Positions 7,493-15,640 of a stretch of DNA of 64,000 nt are shown in pieces. Source of the DNA: Rhizobium leguminosarum (GTDB lineage Bacteria; Pseudomonadota; Alphaproteobacteria; Rhizobiales; Rhizobiaceae); assembly GCF_001679785.1 (NCBI RefSeq), contig NZ_CP016286.1, positions 2,480,001 to 2,544,000 on the forward strand, given 5' to 3'. Numbering within the stretch: the first letter of the stretch is position 1; every line of letters begins with the position of its first letter. The notes beneath the pieces were generated by a model, which was not told where the DNA came from, searched no databases, and worked only from the letters and a program-made list of their open reading frames with translations. The position numbers and the translations under genes are program-made.

Positions 7493-8893
7493 TCATTGCG
7501 ATCCGGCCTGCTGCTGCGCCCCCGATTGCGGCAGGGCCGTCAGGATCGCCTTCAGCAGGGTCTGCGGCTGGTAGTCGAGCCGACTCGGTGTCAGGCCAAG
7601 CCTGACGACCACCAGATTGGCGGACGGCACGATCGCCACGCTCTGCCCGTCGTGCCCCGTCAGCCAGAACGTATCCTCCGGCAGCCCGGCCTCAGCACTC
7701 GAGCCGCGGCCGGGTGCTAGCCAGGCCTGGCCCTGCGAATACCGCCCGTTCGAAGCCGCCGTCGGGGTGCGCATGGCGCCGACAAAACCCTCCGGCAACA
7801 GACGCTGGCCGTTCCACACGCCATCCTGCAGCAGGAACTGCCCGAAGCGCGCCCAGTCATGGGCCGTCGCATAAAGATAAGAGCTTCCCGCGAACGTGCC
7901 GCGCGCATCGAGTTCGAACACGGCGCTCGTCATGCCGAGCGGGGCAAACAACGCGTCGCGCGGATAGGAAAAAGCCGCCTGAGCATTGCCGACCCTGTCC
8001 ATCCAGATGCGCGAGAGCAGCACGGCCGTGCCACTCGAATAGCGGAATCGCTTGCCGGGGGCCGCCTCCATCGGCGCATTGGCCGGCAGCGATACCATGT
8101 CGGGATCGAGATAGAGCATGCGCGTTACGTCAGCGACATCGCCATAATTCTCGTTGAAGGCAAGGCCGCTTTCCATGCCAAGCAGGTCGGAAACCTTTAT
8201 TTTGGCGCGAGCACCGTCCTTCCACTGCGCCAGCAGATGATCGTCGTCGAAGGAGATCTTGCCGTCGAGCATCAGGCGGCCGAGGATCGCAGCATTGACC
8301 GTCTTCGTCATAGACCAGCCGATCAGCGGCGTCTTCGCCGAGAATCCGGGGGCATAGGCTTCCGCGACGATGCGACCATCCCGCACCACCACGACCGCCC
8401 GCATGGCCGGGCCGGCAAGCCCGGCATCGGCCAGCACAGCGGCAACCTTCGTGTCGGGATCGCCGACGCCCTCGCCCTGCGGCCATAACGCAGGGTTCGT
8501 TTCCATCTTGGCCGGCGCGTCGAAGGGGACGGCATTCGCCGCCGCCTCGAAATCGCCATCCGGCACACTCGTGCAGCCGAGCCCACCGCGATAGAGCGCA
8601 TAACTCGATGCAAACAGCCCCATGAAGCGAGCCGTCAGTCGGCCATTGTCACGGTTGACACTGACGCGCACAAGCCGCAGCAGCGGGTTTCCCGGCGCCT
8701 GCACATCGTCCTCCAGTACGTCCTCGGCGTTGCGCCCGGCGATGAAGACGTTGGAACAGACAATCTTAGCGGCATAGCCGTCCCCGACACGCAGGAGCTC
8801 CGGCGGACTGACGAACAACCAGGCGGCGCCGGCAACGACGAAGAGAACGAGAAGGAGAGCAAGCGCCTTCAAGACACGCAGGACAAATCGCAT
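7493..8893 (-). CDS. Membrane-anchored serine hydrolase, beta-lactamase/6-aminohexanoate hydrolase family
   Basis: 466 aa. One N-terminal membrane segment (VLKALALLLVLFVVAGAAWLF) puts the catalytic domain in the periplasm. The active-site tetrad SxxK is seen as SMTKTV near residue 227, and a YSSGTAVLL segment supplies the Tyr of the second motif. The KTG motif is replaced by a GHDGQS stretch, as in esterase or aminohexanoate-oligomer hydrolase relatives rather than true beta-lactamases. The start chosen is ATG 8893 just before the anchor; the open frame upstream to 9034 is arginine/serine-rich and unlikely. The substrate is unknown; an ester, amide or D-amino-peptide is possible. Confidence 0.82.
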   Translation of the reverse strand: MRFVLRVLKALALLLVLFVVAGAAWLFVSPPELLRVGDGYAAKIVCSNVFIAGRNAEDVLEDDVQAPGNPLLRLVRVSVNRDNGRLTARFMGLFASSYALYRGGLGCTSVPDGDFEAAANAVPFDAPAKMETNPALWPQGEGVGDPDTKVAAVLADAGLAGPAMRAVVVVRDGRIVAEAYAPGFSAKTPLIGWSMTKTVNAAILGRLMLDGKISFDDDHLLAQWKDGARAKIKVSDLLGMESGLAFNENYGDVADVTRMLYLDPDMVSLPANAPMEAAPGKRFRYSSGTAVLLSRIWMDRVGNAQAAFSYPRDALFAPLGMTSAVFELDARGTFAGSSYLYATAHDWARFGQFLLQDGVWNGQRLLPEGFVGAMRTPTAASNGRYSQGQAWLAPGRGSSAEAGLPEDTFWLTGHDGQSVAIVPSANLVVVRLGLTPSRLDYQPQTLLKAILTALPQSGAQQQAGSQ

Positions 8894-9024
8894 GGCATTC
8901 CTCCGAATGCCCGGAGAGAAGCAGGAATTCCGTCTGCCGGAAAGGGGGCGGCGCGAAGAAGATCCGTCGCCTCGATCACTTTCCGAGGAGCTTGATGTTT
9001 TCGAACGGCGCGCGCCCACAGCCC

Positions 9025-9042
9025 ACGTCATCAAACTGTAGC
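9025..9042 (+). promoter_or_regulatory. Candidate Pho box upstream of btaAB
   Basis: ACGTCATCAAACTGTAGC resembles the PhoB consensus of two CTGTCAT-like heptamers separated by four A/T-rich bases: GTCAT, then CAAA, then CTGTAGC. It ends 44 bases before the btaA start. Betaine-lipid synthesis is known to be induced by phosphate limitation through PhoB in Sinorhizobium meliloti. The match is imperfect, with about 9-10 of 14 heptamer positions agreeing. Confidence 0.5.
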
Positions 9043-9086
9043 AGTGGCGCGCTACACGCCCTGAACGCTAAAAAGGTGACAGACTC

Positions 9087-10331
9087 ATGTCAGAATTTGC
9101 ACCGGATGCCGGCTTCCGCAAGAACCGGAAACTCAAAGACGCCCTTCTCCGCCACAAGGCTTTTTCGAAGGATGGCTTTTCCGAGCGTCTCTTCGGGCTT
9201 CTCTTCTCCGGCCTCGTCTACCCGCAGATCTGGGAGGATCCGGATCTCGACATGCAGGCGATGGAGCTGAAACCGAACCATCGCATCGTCACCATCGGCT
9301 CCGGCGGCTGCAACATGCTCGCCTATCTCTCCAAGGCACCCGCCTCGATCGACGTCGTCGATCTCAACCCGCACCACATCGCGTTGAACCGCCTGAAGCT
9401 TGCCGCCTTCAAGCACCTTCCCGGCCATGCCGATCTCGTCCGCTTCCTGGCAATGCCGAACGAGAAGTCGAACAGCCGCGCCTACGACCAGCATCTCGCC
9501 GCCCGTCTCGATGAGCCGACCCGCAGCTACTGGAACGGCCGTAAGTTCGGCCGTCGCCGCGTCACAGTCTTCGACCGCAACATTTACGAAACGGGCCTGC
9601 TCGGTCGCTTCATCGGCGCGGCTCATCTTCTTGCCCGCCTGCATGGCGTCAAGCTGCGCGAGATGACCAAGACCCGCTCGATCCGCGAGCAGCGCCAGTT
9701 CTTCGACGAGCAGATCGCGCCGCTCTTCGAAAAGCCGGTCGTGCGCTGGATCACCGGCCGCAAAAGCTCGCTCTTTGGCCTCGGCATTCCGCCGCAGCAA
9801 TATGACGAGCTCGCAAGCCTTGCCGCCGATCATTCGATCGCGCCGGTGCTGAAGCACCGCCTGGAAAAGCTCGCCTGTCATTTCCCGATGAGCGATAACT
9901 ATTTCGCCTGGCAGGCTTTCGGCCGCCGCTACGGCACCGAAACGGAAGGCCCGCTGCCGACCTATCTGAAGTCGGAACACTATGAGGTGATCCGTACCAA
10001 TGTCGACCGCGTCAACGTTCATCACGCAAGCTTCACCGAGCTTCTGGCCCGGGAGCCGGCCGCCTCGCGCGATCGCTATATCCTGCTCGACGCGCAGGAC
10101 TGGATGACGGACGAGCAGCTGAACGACGTCTGGAGGGAGATTACCCGCACGGCGCGCGAAGGCGCCCGCGTGATCTTCCGCACCGCCGCAGAAAAGAGCA
10201 TCATCGAAGGCCGACTGGCTCCGGTGATCCGCGACCAGTGGGATTACTTCGAGGAGAAGTCGCGTGAGCTGACCGCGCTCGATCGCTCGGCAATCTACGG
10301 CGGCTTCCACATTTACGGGAAGAAGGCGTGA
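9087..10331 (+). CDS. btaA: S-adenosylmethionine:diacylglycerol 3-amino-3-carboxypropyltransferase
   Basis: 414 aa, a DUF3419-family protein of the normal BtaA length. It moves the aminocarboxypropyl group of SAM to diacylglycerol, giving diacylglyceryl-homoserine, the first step of the betaine lipid DGTS at the inner membrane. Visible features are the VTIGSGGCNMLAYLSKAP SAM-binding loop near residue 70, VDLNPHHIALNRLKLAAF directly after it, and a C-terminal LLDAQDWMTDEQLNDVW segment. The ATG has an AAGGTG site. The stop overlaps the GTG start of the next gene (GTGA), the classic btaAB arrangement. A candidate Pho box lies just upstream. Confidence 0.92.
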   Translation: MSEFAPDAGFRKNRKLKDALLRHKAFSKDGFSERLFGLLFSGLVYPQIWEDPDLDMQAMELKPNHRIVTIGSGGCNMLAYLSKAPASIDVVDLNPHHIALNRLKLAAFKHLPGHADLVRFLAMPNEKSNSRAYDQHLAARLDEPTRSYWNGRKFGRRRVTVFDRNIYETGLLGRFIGAAHLLARLHGVKLREMTKTRSIREQRQFFDEQIAPLFEKPVVRWITGRKSSLFGLGIPPQQYDELASLAADHSIAPVLKHRLEKLACHFPMSDNYFAWQAFGRRYGTETEGPLPTYLKSEHYEVIRTNVDRVNVHHASFTELLAREPAASRDRYILLDAQDWMTDEQLNDVWREITRTAREGARVIFRTAAEKSIIEGRLAPVIRDQWDYFEEKSRELTALDRSAIYGGFHIYGKKA

Positions 10332-11002
10332 GCAAGGTCGATACCGATATGGCGGCAAAGGACGATGAACATGCCAGCCTGATGGATGGCATGTACCGCT
10401 ATCAACGCCATATCTACGACCTCACCCGCAAATATTATCTTCTCGGCCGCGACAGCACGATCCGTAATCTCGACGTTCCCGAGGGCGGCACCCTGCTTGA
10501 AGTCGGCTGCGGCACCGGGCGCAACATGGCCTTCGCCCACCGGCATTTCCCGACCGCCAAGCTGTTCGGCCTCGACATTTCCCAGGAAATGCTGATTTCG
10601 GCGCGCAAGACCTTCGCCAACAAGGCGACAATCCCGGAATTCCGCGTCGCCGACGCCACGGCGTTCACGCCGCCCGAATTCGGCGTCAGCGGCTTCGACC
10701 GCATCTTGATTTCCTACGCCCTGTCGATGATCCCGGACTGGCAGCGCGCCGTCGATGCATCGATCGCCGCACTCAATCCCGGCGGCCAGCTGCACATCGT
10801 CGATTTCGGCCAGCAGGAAGACCTGCCGGGCTGGTTCCGGCGCATGCTGCAGTCCTGGCTTGCGAAATTCCACGTCACGCCGCGTCCCGATCTGCGCGAG
10901 GTCCTGGAAGCGCAAGCCCATGAAAACAACGCGAGATTGTTGTTTAATACCGTCGGCGGCGGTTATGCCTGGCGGGCAGCTATTATCAGCGAGCGCTCAT
11001 AA
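10328..11002 (+). CDS. btaB: Diacylglyceryl-homoserine N-methyltransferase
   Basis: 224 aa SAM-dependent class I methyltransferase. Motif I is LLEVGCGTGRNMAFAH near residue 55, followed by LFGLDISQEML and a motif IV region (ISYALSMIPDWQ). BtaB methylates the amino group of diacylglyceryl-homoserine three times to give DGTS, which can replace phosphatidylcholine when phosphate is scarce. It starts with GTG overlapping the btaA stop, so translation is coupled. The assignment rests on the family together with its pairing to btaA; alone it would be only a generic methyltransferase. Confidence 0.9.
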   Translation: MSKVDTDMAAKDDEHASLMDGMYRYQRHIYDLTRKYYLLGRDSTIRNLDVPEGGTLLEVGCGTGRNMAFAHRHFPTAKLFGLDISQEMLISARKTFANKATIPEFRVADATAFTPPEFGVSGFDRILISYALSMIPDWQRAVDASIAALNPGGQLHIVDFGQQEDLPGWFRRMLQSWLAKFHVTPRPDLREVLEAQAHENNARLLFNTVGGGYAWRAAIISERS

Positions 11003-11127
11003 TTCGCTTGAAACTAACCGATTTTTTACGTTGATATGGTGAAAAGAGGGTTATCCTCTGCTGACTCGTCTTTTTCGAAGGTCAGGTTGTGGGGCAAAGA
11101 GATCATTCGAGCTACGACGGGACGCCC

Positions 11128-11925
11128 ATGCGCCGGCTTTTGTTTTGCGTTTTTCCCTTGGCCGTCCTTTTGGCCGGCTGCAGTTCCTCCGGTTATGACT
11201 ATCTCGAAACGGCGTCGATCAAGCCGAAGACGCGCTTCAAGGACACCGATCCCCAGGATTTCGGTCCGAAGCATCCGCAGAAGAATCCGGTGCACGGCAT
11301 CGATATTTCCAAATGGCAGGGCGATATCGACTGGAGCACGGTGAAGAATTCAGGCGTCGCCTTCGCCTTCATCAAGGCGACGGAAGGCAAAGACCGGCTC
11401 GATCCCCGCTTCGAAGAATATTGGCGCGAGGCCCGCGTGGCCGGCATCCCGCACGCCCCCTATCATTTCTATTATTTCTGCTCCTCGGCCGACCAGCAGG
11501 CCGACTGGTTCATCCGCAATGTGCCGAAGGACGCCATGCGCCTGCCGCCGGTGCTCGACGTCGAGTGGAACGGCGAATCGAAGACCTGCCGCTACCGCCC
11601 CGACGCCGAAACGGTGCGCGCCGAAATGCAGCGTTTCATGGACCGGCTGGAGACCTATTACGGCAAGCGCCCGATTATCTATACCTCGGTCGATTTCCAC
11701 CGCGAGAATCTCGCCGGCCACTTCCAGGATTATCATTTCTGGGTGCGTTCCGTGGCAAAACACCCGGAGGTGACCTATTCCGATCGCCGCTGGGCCTTCT
11801 GGCAATATACCTCGACCGGCGTCGTTCCCGGCATCAAGGGACCAACCGATATCAACGTCTTTGCCGGCAGCGCGAAGAACTGGAACAACTGGGTCGCGAC
11901 CGTTTCCAAGGATAGAGATTCTTAG
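11128..11925 (+). CDS. GH25-family muramidase lipoprotein
   Basis: 265 aa. A lipoprotein signal (MRRLLFCVFPLAVLLAGC, lipobox LAGC) begins at ATG 11128; a GTG at 11089 would add a polar stretch ahead of the signal and is rejected. The GH25 fold follows: HGIDISKWQGDIDW with the first catalytic Asp, AFIKATEGKDRLDPRF, and VLDVEWNG with the Asp-x-Glu pair, ending in RWAFWQYTSTGVVPG. Such enzymes hydrolyse the MurNAc-GlcNAc bond of peptidoglycan. The enzyme is therefore probably periplasmic and membrane-anchored. It is followed after 81 bases by an MltB-type transglycosylase gene on the same strand. Confidence 0.88.
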   Translation: MRRLLFCVFPLAVLLAGCSSSGYDYLETASIKPKTRFKDTDPQDFGPKHPQKNPVHGIDISKWQGDIDWSTVKNSGVAFAFIKATEGKDRLDPRFEEYWREARVAGIPHAPYHFYYFCSSADQQADWFIRNVPKDAMRLPPVLDVEWNGESKTCRYRPDAETVRAEMQRFMDRLETYYGKRPIIYTSVDFHRENLAGHFQDYHFWVRSVAKHPEVTYSDRRWAFWQYTSTGVVPGIKGPTDINVFAGSAKNWNNWVATVSKDRDS

Positions 11926-12006
11926 TAACGTCTTGCGATGTTTCTTGCTTCCGTCACATTCGTCTGTGAAAGCGACGGCAATCTGTTTGATATAAGGACC
12001 GCATCC

Positions 12007-13224
12007 ATGCACCGCTCGCTCGCAAGCCGCTCTGCACTCGCCCTTCTGTTTGCCCTCGCCCTTGCAGGCGGCGCGGCCGCCCAGCAGGCGCAGGGCGCAG
12101 CCCCGGCAGCGCCCTGCGGCGGCGATCTGTCCGCCTTCCTCGAAGGCGTCAAGAAAGATGCTATCGCAGCCGGCGCCAGTGCGGCAGCCGCCGACGAGGC
12201 CTTCGCCGGCGCCGATATCGATCCCAAGGTCCTGAGCCGGGATCGCGCCCAAGGCGTCTTCAAGCAGACCTTCCTCGAATTCTCCCAGCGCACCGTCAGC
12301 CAGGCCCGCCTCGACATCGGCCGCCAGAAGATGAAGCAATATGCCGACGTCTTTGCCCGCGCCGAGCAGGAATTCGGCGTCCCCCCGGGCGTCATCACCG
12401 CCTTCTGGGCGATGGAAACCGATTTCGGCGCCGTCCAGGGCGATTTCAACACCCGCAACGCCCTGGTGACGCTGTCGCATGACTGCCGCCGCCCGGAACT
12501 CTTCCGTCCGCAGCTGATCGCCCTTATCGAGATGGTCCAGCATGGCGACCTCGACCCCGCCACCAATACCGGCGCCTGGGCCGGCGAGATCGGCCAGGTG
12601 CAGATGCTGCCGCGCGACATCATTGCCTATGGCATGGATGGCGACGGTGACGGGCATGTCCGCCTGAAACAGAGCAGCCCGGACGCCATCCTGACGGCAG
12701 CGAAATTCATCCAGCACCTCGGCTTCGAGCGCGGCCAGCCCTGGCTGCAGGAGGTGACCCTGCCCGATAACCTGCCCTTCGAGAAATCCGGTCTTGGCGG
12801 CACGATGAAGGCCGCCGAATGGTTCGCACTCGGCGTCAAGCCGCGCGATGGCAACACAGCTTTCGGCGATCTCGAAGGCGACCTCGTTCTGCCGCAGGGC
12901 CGCATGGGACCGGCCTTCATCGCCTATCCCAATTTCAAGATCTATCTCGAATGGAACAAGTCGTTCATCTACACGACCTCGGCCGCCTATTTCGGAACGC
13001 GCCTTTCGGGCGCCGAGCCTTATCTCAAGGGCGCGCCGGAACAGGGGCTCGCCAGCGATCAGATGAAGGCGCTGCAGACCAAGCTGCAGTCGCTCGGCCA
13101 TGATGTCGGCGAGATCGACGGCATCCTCGGCTCCGGCACGCGTGTCGCGATCCAGAAGGAACAGAAGCGCCTCGGCATGCCGGCCGACGGCTGGGCGACG
13201 CCTGCCCTTCTTAACGCCCTTTGA
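12007..13224 (+). CDS. MltB-type lytic murein transglycosylase with peptidoglycan-binding domain
   Basis: 405 aa. The signal peptide is MHRSLASRSALALLFALALAGGAAAQ. The SLT_2/MltB domain covers about residues 35-330, with the catalytic Glu in AFWAMETDFGAVQGDF and the core GEIGQVQMLPRDIIAYG. The last 60 residues form a PG_binding_1 domain (LQSLGHDVGEIDGILGSGTR). No lipobox is seen, so it is probably a soluble periplasmic enzyme. The start chosen is ATG 12007; the frame opens at 11938 but adds 23 residues that do not look like a leader. Confidence 0.9.
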   Translation: MHRSLASRSALALLFALALAGGAAAQQAQGAAPAAPCGGDLSAFLEGVKKDAIAAGASAAAADEAFAGADIDPKVLSRDRAQGVFKQTFLEFSQRTVSQARLDIGRQKMKQYADVFARAEQEFGVPPGVITAFWAMETDFGAVQGDFNTRNALVTLSHDCRRPELFRPQLIALIEMVQHGDLDPATNTGAWAGEIGQVQMLPRDIIAYGMDGDGDGHVRLKQSSPDAILTAAKFIQHLGFERGQPWLQEVTLPDNLPFEKSGLGGTMKAAEWFALGVKPRDGNTAFGDLEGDLVLPQGRMGPAFIAYPNFKIYLEWNKSFIYTTSAAYFGTRLSGAEPYLKGAPEQGLASDQMKALQTKLQSLGHDVGEIDGILGSGTRVAIQKEQKRLGMPADGWATPALLNAL

Positions 13225-13301
13225 TCCCTGCTAACATTGCACCGCCATCCGCTTCGCAAGTAACGGGTGGCGCGATCCGCCGCCTGCGCTAAAGCATGAA
13301 A

Positions 13302-13318
13302 CCGAAAACCGTTTTCGG
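13302..13318. repeat. Short palindrome upstream of the EamA gene
   Basis: CCGAAAAC (13302-13309) and GTTTTCGG (13311-13318) form a hairpin. Together with the preceding GCGCTAAAGCATGAAA it resembles a fragment of the palindromic intergenic repeats found elsewhere in the window. It lies 30 bases before the transporter gene. Confidence 0.5.
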
Positions 13319-13347
13319 CAAAAACGGCTTGCGGTGGAGGAATCGGC

Positions 13348-14253
13348 ATGGACGGCAGAATGAATGCCTGGACCTGGGCGCTGCTGGTGCTGCTCGGCCT
13401 GATCTGGGGCGGCTCCTTCTTCTTTGCCCGTATTGCCGTCCAGCACGTGCCGCCGCTGACCCTCGTCTTCTTCAGGCTGCTGCTCGCGGCGCTGGCGCTG
13501 CATATCTATATCGCCGGCCGTTTCGACTTCTATGCGATCCTCAAGGGCCGCTGGCGTGAGTTCCTGATCCTCGGCCTCATCAACAATGCCCTGCCGCATG
13601 CGCTGATCTTCTTCGGCCAGACCCGCATCGGCGCGGGTCTGGCGGCGATCCTGAATGCGACAACGCCGATCTGGACCGTGCTGATCGCCAACTACTTCAC
13701 CTCAGACGAGAAGCTGTCGCCGGCAAAGATCGCCGGCTGCCTCGTGGGCCTGGCGGGAACGATCGTGCTGATCGGCCCCGGCATGTCGGCCGGTGGCGAA
13801 GCCCCGCTCTGGGCGCTGCTCCTTCCCGTGCTTGCTGCCATCTCCTATGGTTTCGCCGCCACTTACGGCAAACGCTTCAGGAATGTTCCAGCCCCTGTCA
13901 CCGCAGCCGGCCAGTTAACCGCCTCCTCCCTGATTGCGCTGCCGCTGTCGCTGCTGGCCGACCGTCCCTGGGCGCTTGCAGCACCGCCGCTCGATGCCCT
14001 CCTCGCCATCCTGGCATTGGCGCTGCTGTCGACCGCCTTCGGCTACATCCTCTATTTCCGGATCATGGCGGCAGCCGGCGCCACCAACGCCTCGCTCGTC
14101 ACCCTGCTGGTGCCGCCGAGCGCCATCCTTCTCGGCGTGCTCTTCCTCGGAGAAAGGCTGGCACTGAGCGAGTTTGCCGGCATGGCGCTGATCGGTTTCG
14201 GCCTCGTCATTCTCGACGGACGCGCCTATCGCCTGCTGGCCAAGGCCGCCTGA
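13348..14253 (+). CDS. EamA-family (DMT) transporter
   Basis: 301 aa with about ten hydrophobic segments in two EamA repeats, roughly residues 5-140 and 150-290. Family features include LIWGGSFFFARIAV near the N terminus and a GERLALSEFAGMALIGFGLVIL tail. DMT proteins move metabolites across the inner membrane; the substrate is unknown. GGTGGAGG precedes ATG 13348, and ATG 13360 is a possible alternative. Two tandem 27-base repeats begin directly after the stop codon. Confidence 0.87.
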   Translation: MDGRMNAWTWALLVLLGLIWGGSFFFARIAVQHVPPLTLVFFRLLLAALALHIYIAGRFDFYAILKGRWREFLILGLINNALPHALIFFGQTRIGAGLAAILNATTPIWTVLIANYFTSDEKLSPAKIAGCLVGLAGTIVLIGPGMSAGGEAPLWALLLPVLAAISYGFAATYGKRFRNVPAPVTAAGQLTASSLIALPLSLLADRPWALAAPPLDALLAILALALLSTAFGYILYFRIMAAAGATNASLVTLLVPPSAILLGVLFLGERLALSEFAGMALIGFGLVILDGRAYRLLAKAA

Positions 14254-14307
14254 AACCGGTTGCGAATTCCGCATGTTTTCAACCGGTTGCGATCCCGCCA
14301 TGTTTTG
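14254..14307. repeat. Two tandem copies of a 27-base sequence
   Basis: 14254-14280 and 14281-14307 each begin AACCGGTTGCGA and end CATGTTTT plus one base, differing in the middle. The repeat starts on the base after the stop codon of the EamA transporter. No function is evident. Confidence 0.7.
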
Positions 14308-14516
14308 GGCGCATAGGTAAATGCGCAATCGCCCGATTTAACGGCATGTTAAAATCTGTGAACAAAAATTTGTTGCAAATTAATAAGTAATTTCAAACAC
14401 TTGCTAAAACGCTATTCGACCAATCCACTGAACCCTTCTGCAGCGCAGCATAAAATTTGCTTTCCAAGCGACATATTTCAGACATATTATTGGCCGGTTA
14501 ACGCGAGGAGACAGAC

Positions 14517-14594
14517 ATGGGACTCACGCAATCCTTGAATGTTCTGTTGGTCAGTGCAGCGTTTGCTTTCGTCTTGTCCATGCTCTTCATCTGA
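14517..14594 (+). CDS. Predicted 25-residue single-pass membrane peptide
   Basis: This short frame encodes 25 residues, starting MGLTQSLNVLLV and ending FVLSMLFI. Nearly the whole peptide is one hydrophobic helix with a tiny polar N terminus. A GCGAGGAG site sits about six bases before the ATG, the 260 bases upstream are AT-rich as expected for a promoter, and a perfect terminator hairpin follows at 14663-14694. Together these look like a complete small transcription unit. The function is unknown; comparable rhizobial peptides are usually annotated as hypothetical, if at all. Confidence 0.6.
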   Translation: MGLTQSLNVLLVSAAFAFVLSMLFI

Positions 14595-14662
14595 GCTGGC
14601 CGACGAAAGTGTAACGACTGATAGTGCCTAAACTCCTGAACAACTGATCAATCCGCCAACGA

Positions 14663-14694
14663 AAAAGCGCATGTCCCGCCCGACATGCGCTTTT
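14663..14694. terminator. Bidirectional rho-independent terminator
   Basis: AAAAGCGCATGTC (14663-14675) pairs exactly with GACATGCGCTTTT (14682-14694) around a six-base loop. There are T-rich flanks on both strands. It separates the small membrane peptide gene from the convergent metF operon. Confidence 0.88.
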
Positions 14695-14733
14695 CACTTT
14701 TACAGCGCCGCGCGTCTTTCAGGCGCGCAAAGA

Positions 14734-15639
14734 TCAGGCGGCTGCGCCCGCACTTTTTGTTTGCCGGCGGGAGAGGCCGAGATTGTCTAGCACGGCGGAA
14801 ACCAGCGGAGCACGGTTCATCGTATAGAGATGGAAGTCGTGGATGCCGCGCCGGACGAGATCTTCGATCTGTTCGGCAGCGACTTCGGCGGCGACCTTCG
14901 CCCGCTCCTCGGGCTTGTCGTCGAAGCCTGCGAAGCGCTCGTCGAGAAAGGCGGGGATGATGGTGCCGCAGGCCCCAGCGAAGCGCTTGAGCTGCGTCAG
15001 GTTCTGGATCGGCATGATGCCGGGCACGACAGGGATCGAGATTCCGGCGCCGCGCACTCGCTCCAGGTAACGCTCGAAATTGTCGTTGTCGAAGAAGAAC
15101 TGCGTCAATGCCCGGTCGGCGCCATTGTCGGCCTTGCGCTTCAGCATGTCGATATCGGCCGCAGTATCGCGGCTTTCCGGGTGTTTTTCCGGATAGGCGG
15201 AAACCGAAATCTCGAAATCGCCGATTTCCTTCAGGCCGGCCACCAACTCCGCCGCATTGGCATAACCGCCGGGATGCGGCTGGTAGGGCGCGCCAGCGCC
15301 GCCGGGCGCATCGCCGCGCAGCGCAACGAAATGCGTCACGCCGGCCTTGCGGAAGGTGTCGACCACCTGATGGGTCTCCTCCTTCGTCGCGCCGACGCAG
15401 GTGAGATGCGAAGCGGTGGCAAGCGGCGTCTGCGAAAGGAAGCGCGTGACGGTGGAGAGTGTCGGCGCCTTGGTGGTGCCGCCGGCGCCATAGGTCACCG
15501 AGACGAAATCCGGGTCCCAGTCCTGCAACTGGCTAACAGCGTGCCAGAGCTGTCCTTCCATCTCCTCCGATTTCGGCGGGAAGAATTCGAAAGAGACTCT
15601 GATGTCGTTGCGGCCGCGTGCTTCGTTTTTCAAAGCCAT
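14734..15639 (-). CDS. metF: 5,10-methylenetetrahydrofolate reductase
   Basis: 301 aa, the bacterial MetF length. It reduces methylene-THF to 5-methyl-THF with NAD(P)H and FAD, supplying MetH. Family sequence is clear: VSFEFFPPKSEEMEGQLW with the catalytic Glu near residue 22, THFVALRGDAPGG, and TQFFFDNDNFERYLERV. ATG 15639 is chosen because a GGGAGGG site lies at the right distance; the upstream TTG at 15657 is unlikely. The start is one base after the stop codon of the ArsR-methyltransferase gene (TGACATG), so the two form an operon. The shared palindromic operator upstream probably controls both. Confidence 0.93.
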   Translation of the reverse strand: MALKNEARGRNDIRVSFEFFPPKSEEMEGQLWHAVSQLQDWDPDFVSVTYGAGGTTKAPTLSTVTRFLSQTPLATASHLTCVGATKEETHQVVDTFRKAGVTHFVALRGDAPGGAGAPYQPHPGGYANAAELVAGLKEIGDFEISVSAYPEKHPESRDTAADIDMLKRKADNGADRALTQFFFDNDNFERYLERVRGAGISIPVVPGIMPIQNLTQLKRFAGACGTIIPAFLDERFAGFDDKPEERAKVAAEVAAEQIEDLVRRGIHDFHLYTMNRAPLVSAVLDNLGLSRRQTKSAGAAA

Positions 15640-15640
15640 G

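Noticed and set aside
11350..13101. 583-codon open frame on the minus strand
   Set aside because: Antisense across the GH25 and MltB-type genes, both of which have signal peptides and catalytic motifs.
14254..14307. CRISPR-like repeats
   Set aside because: Only two adjacent copies without spacers.
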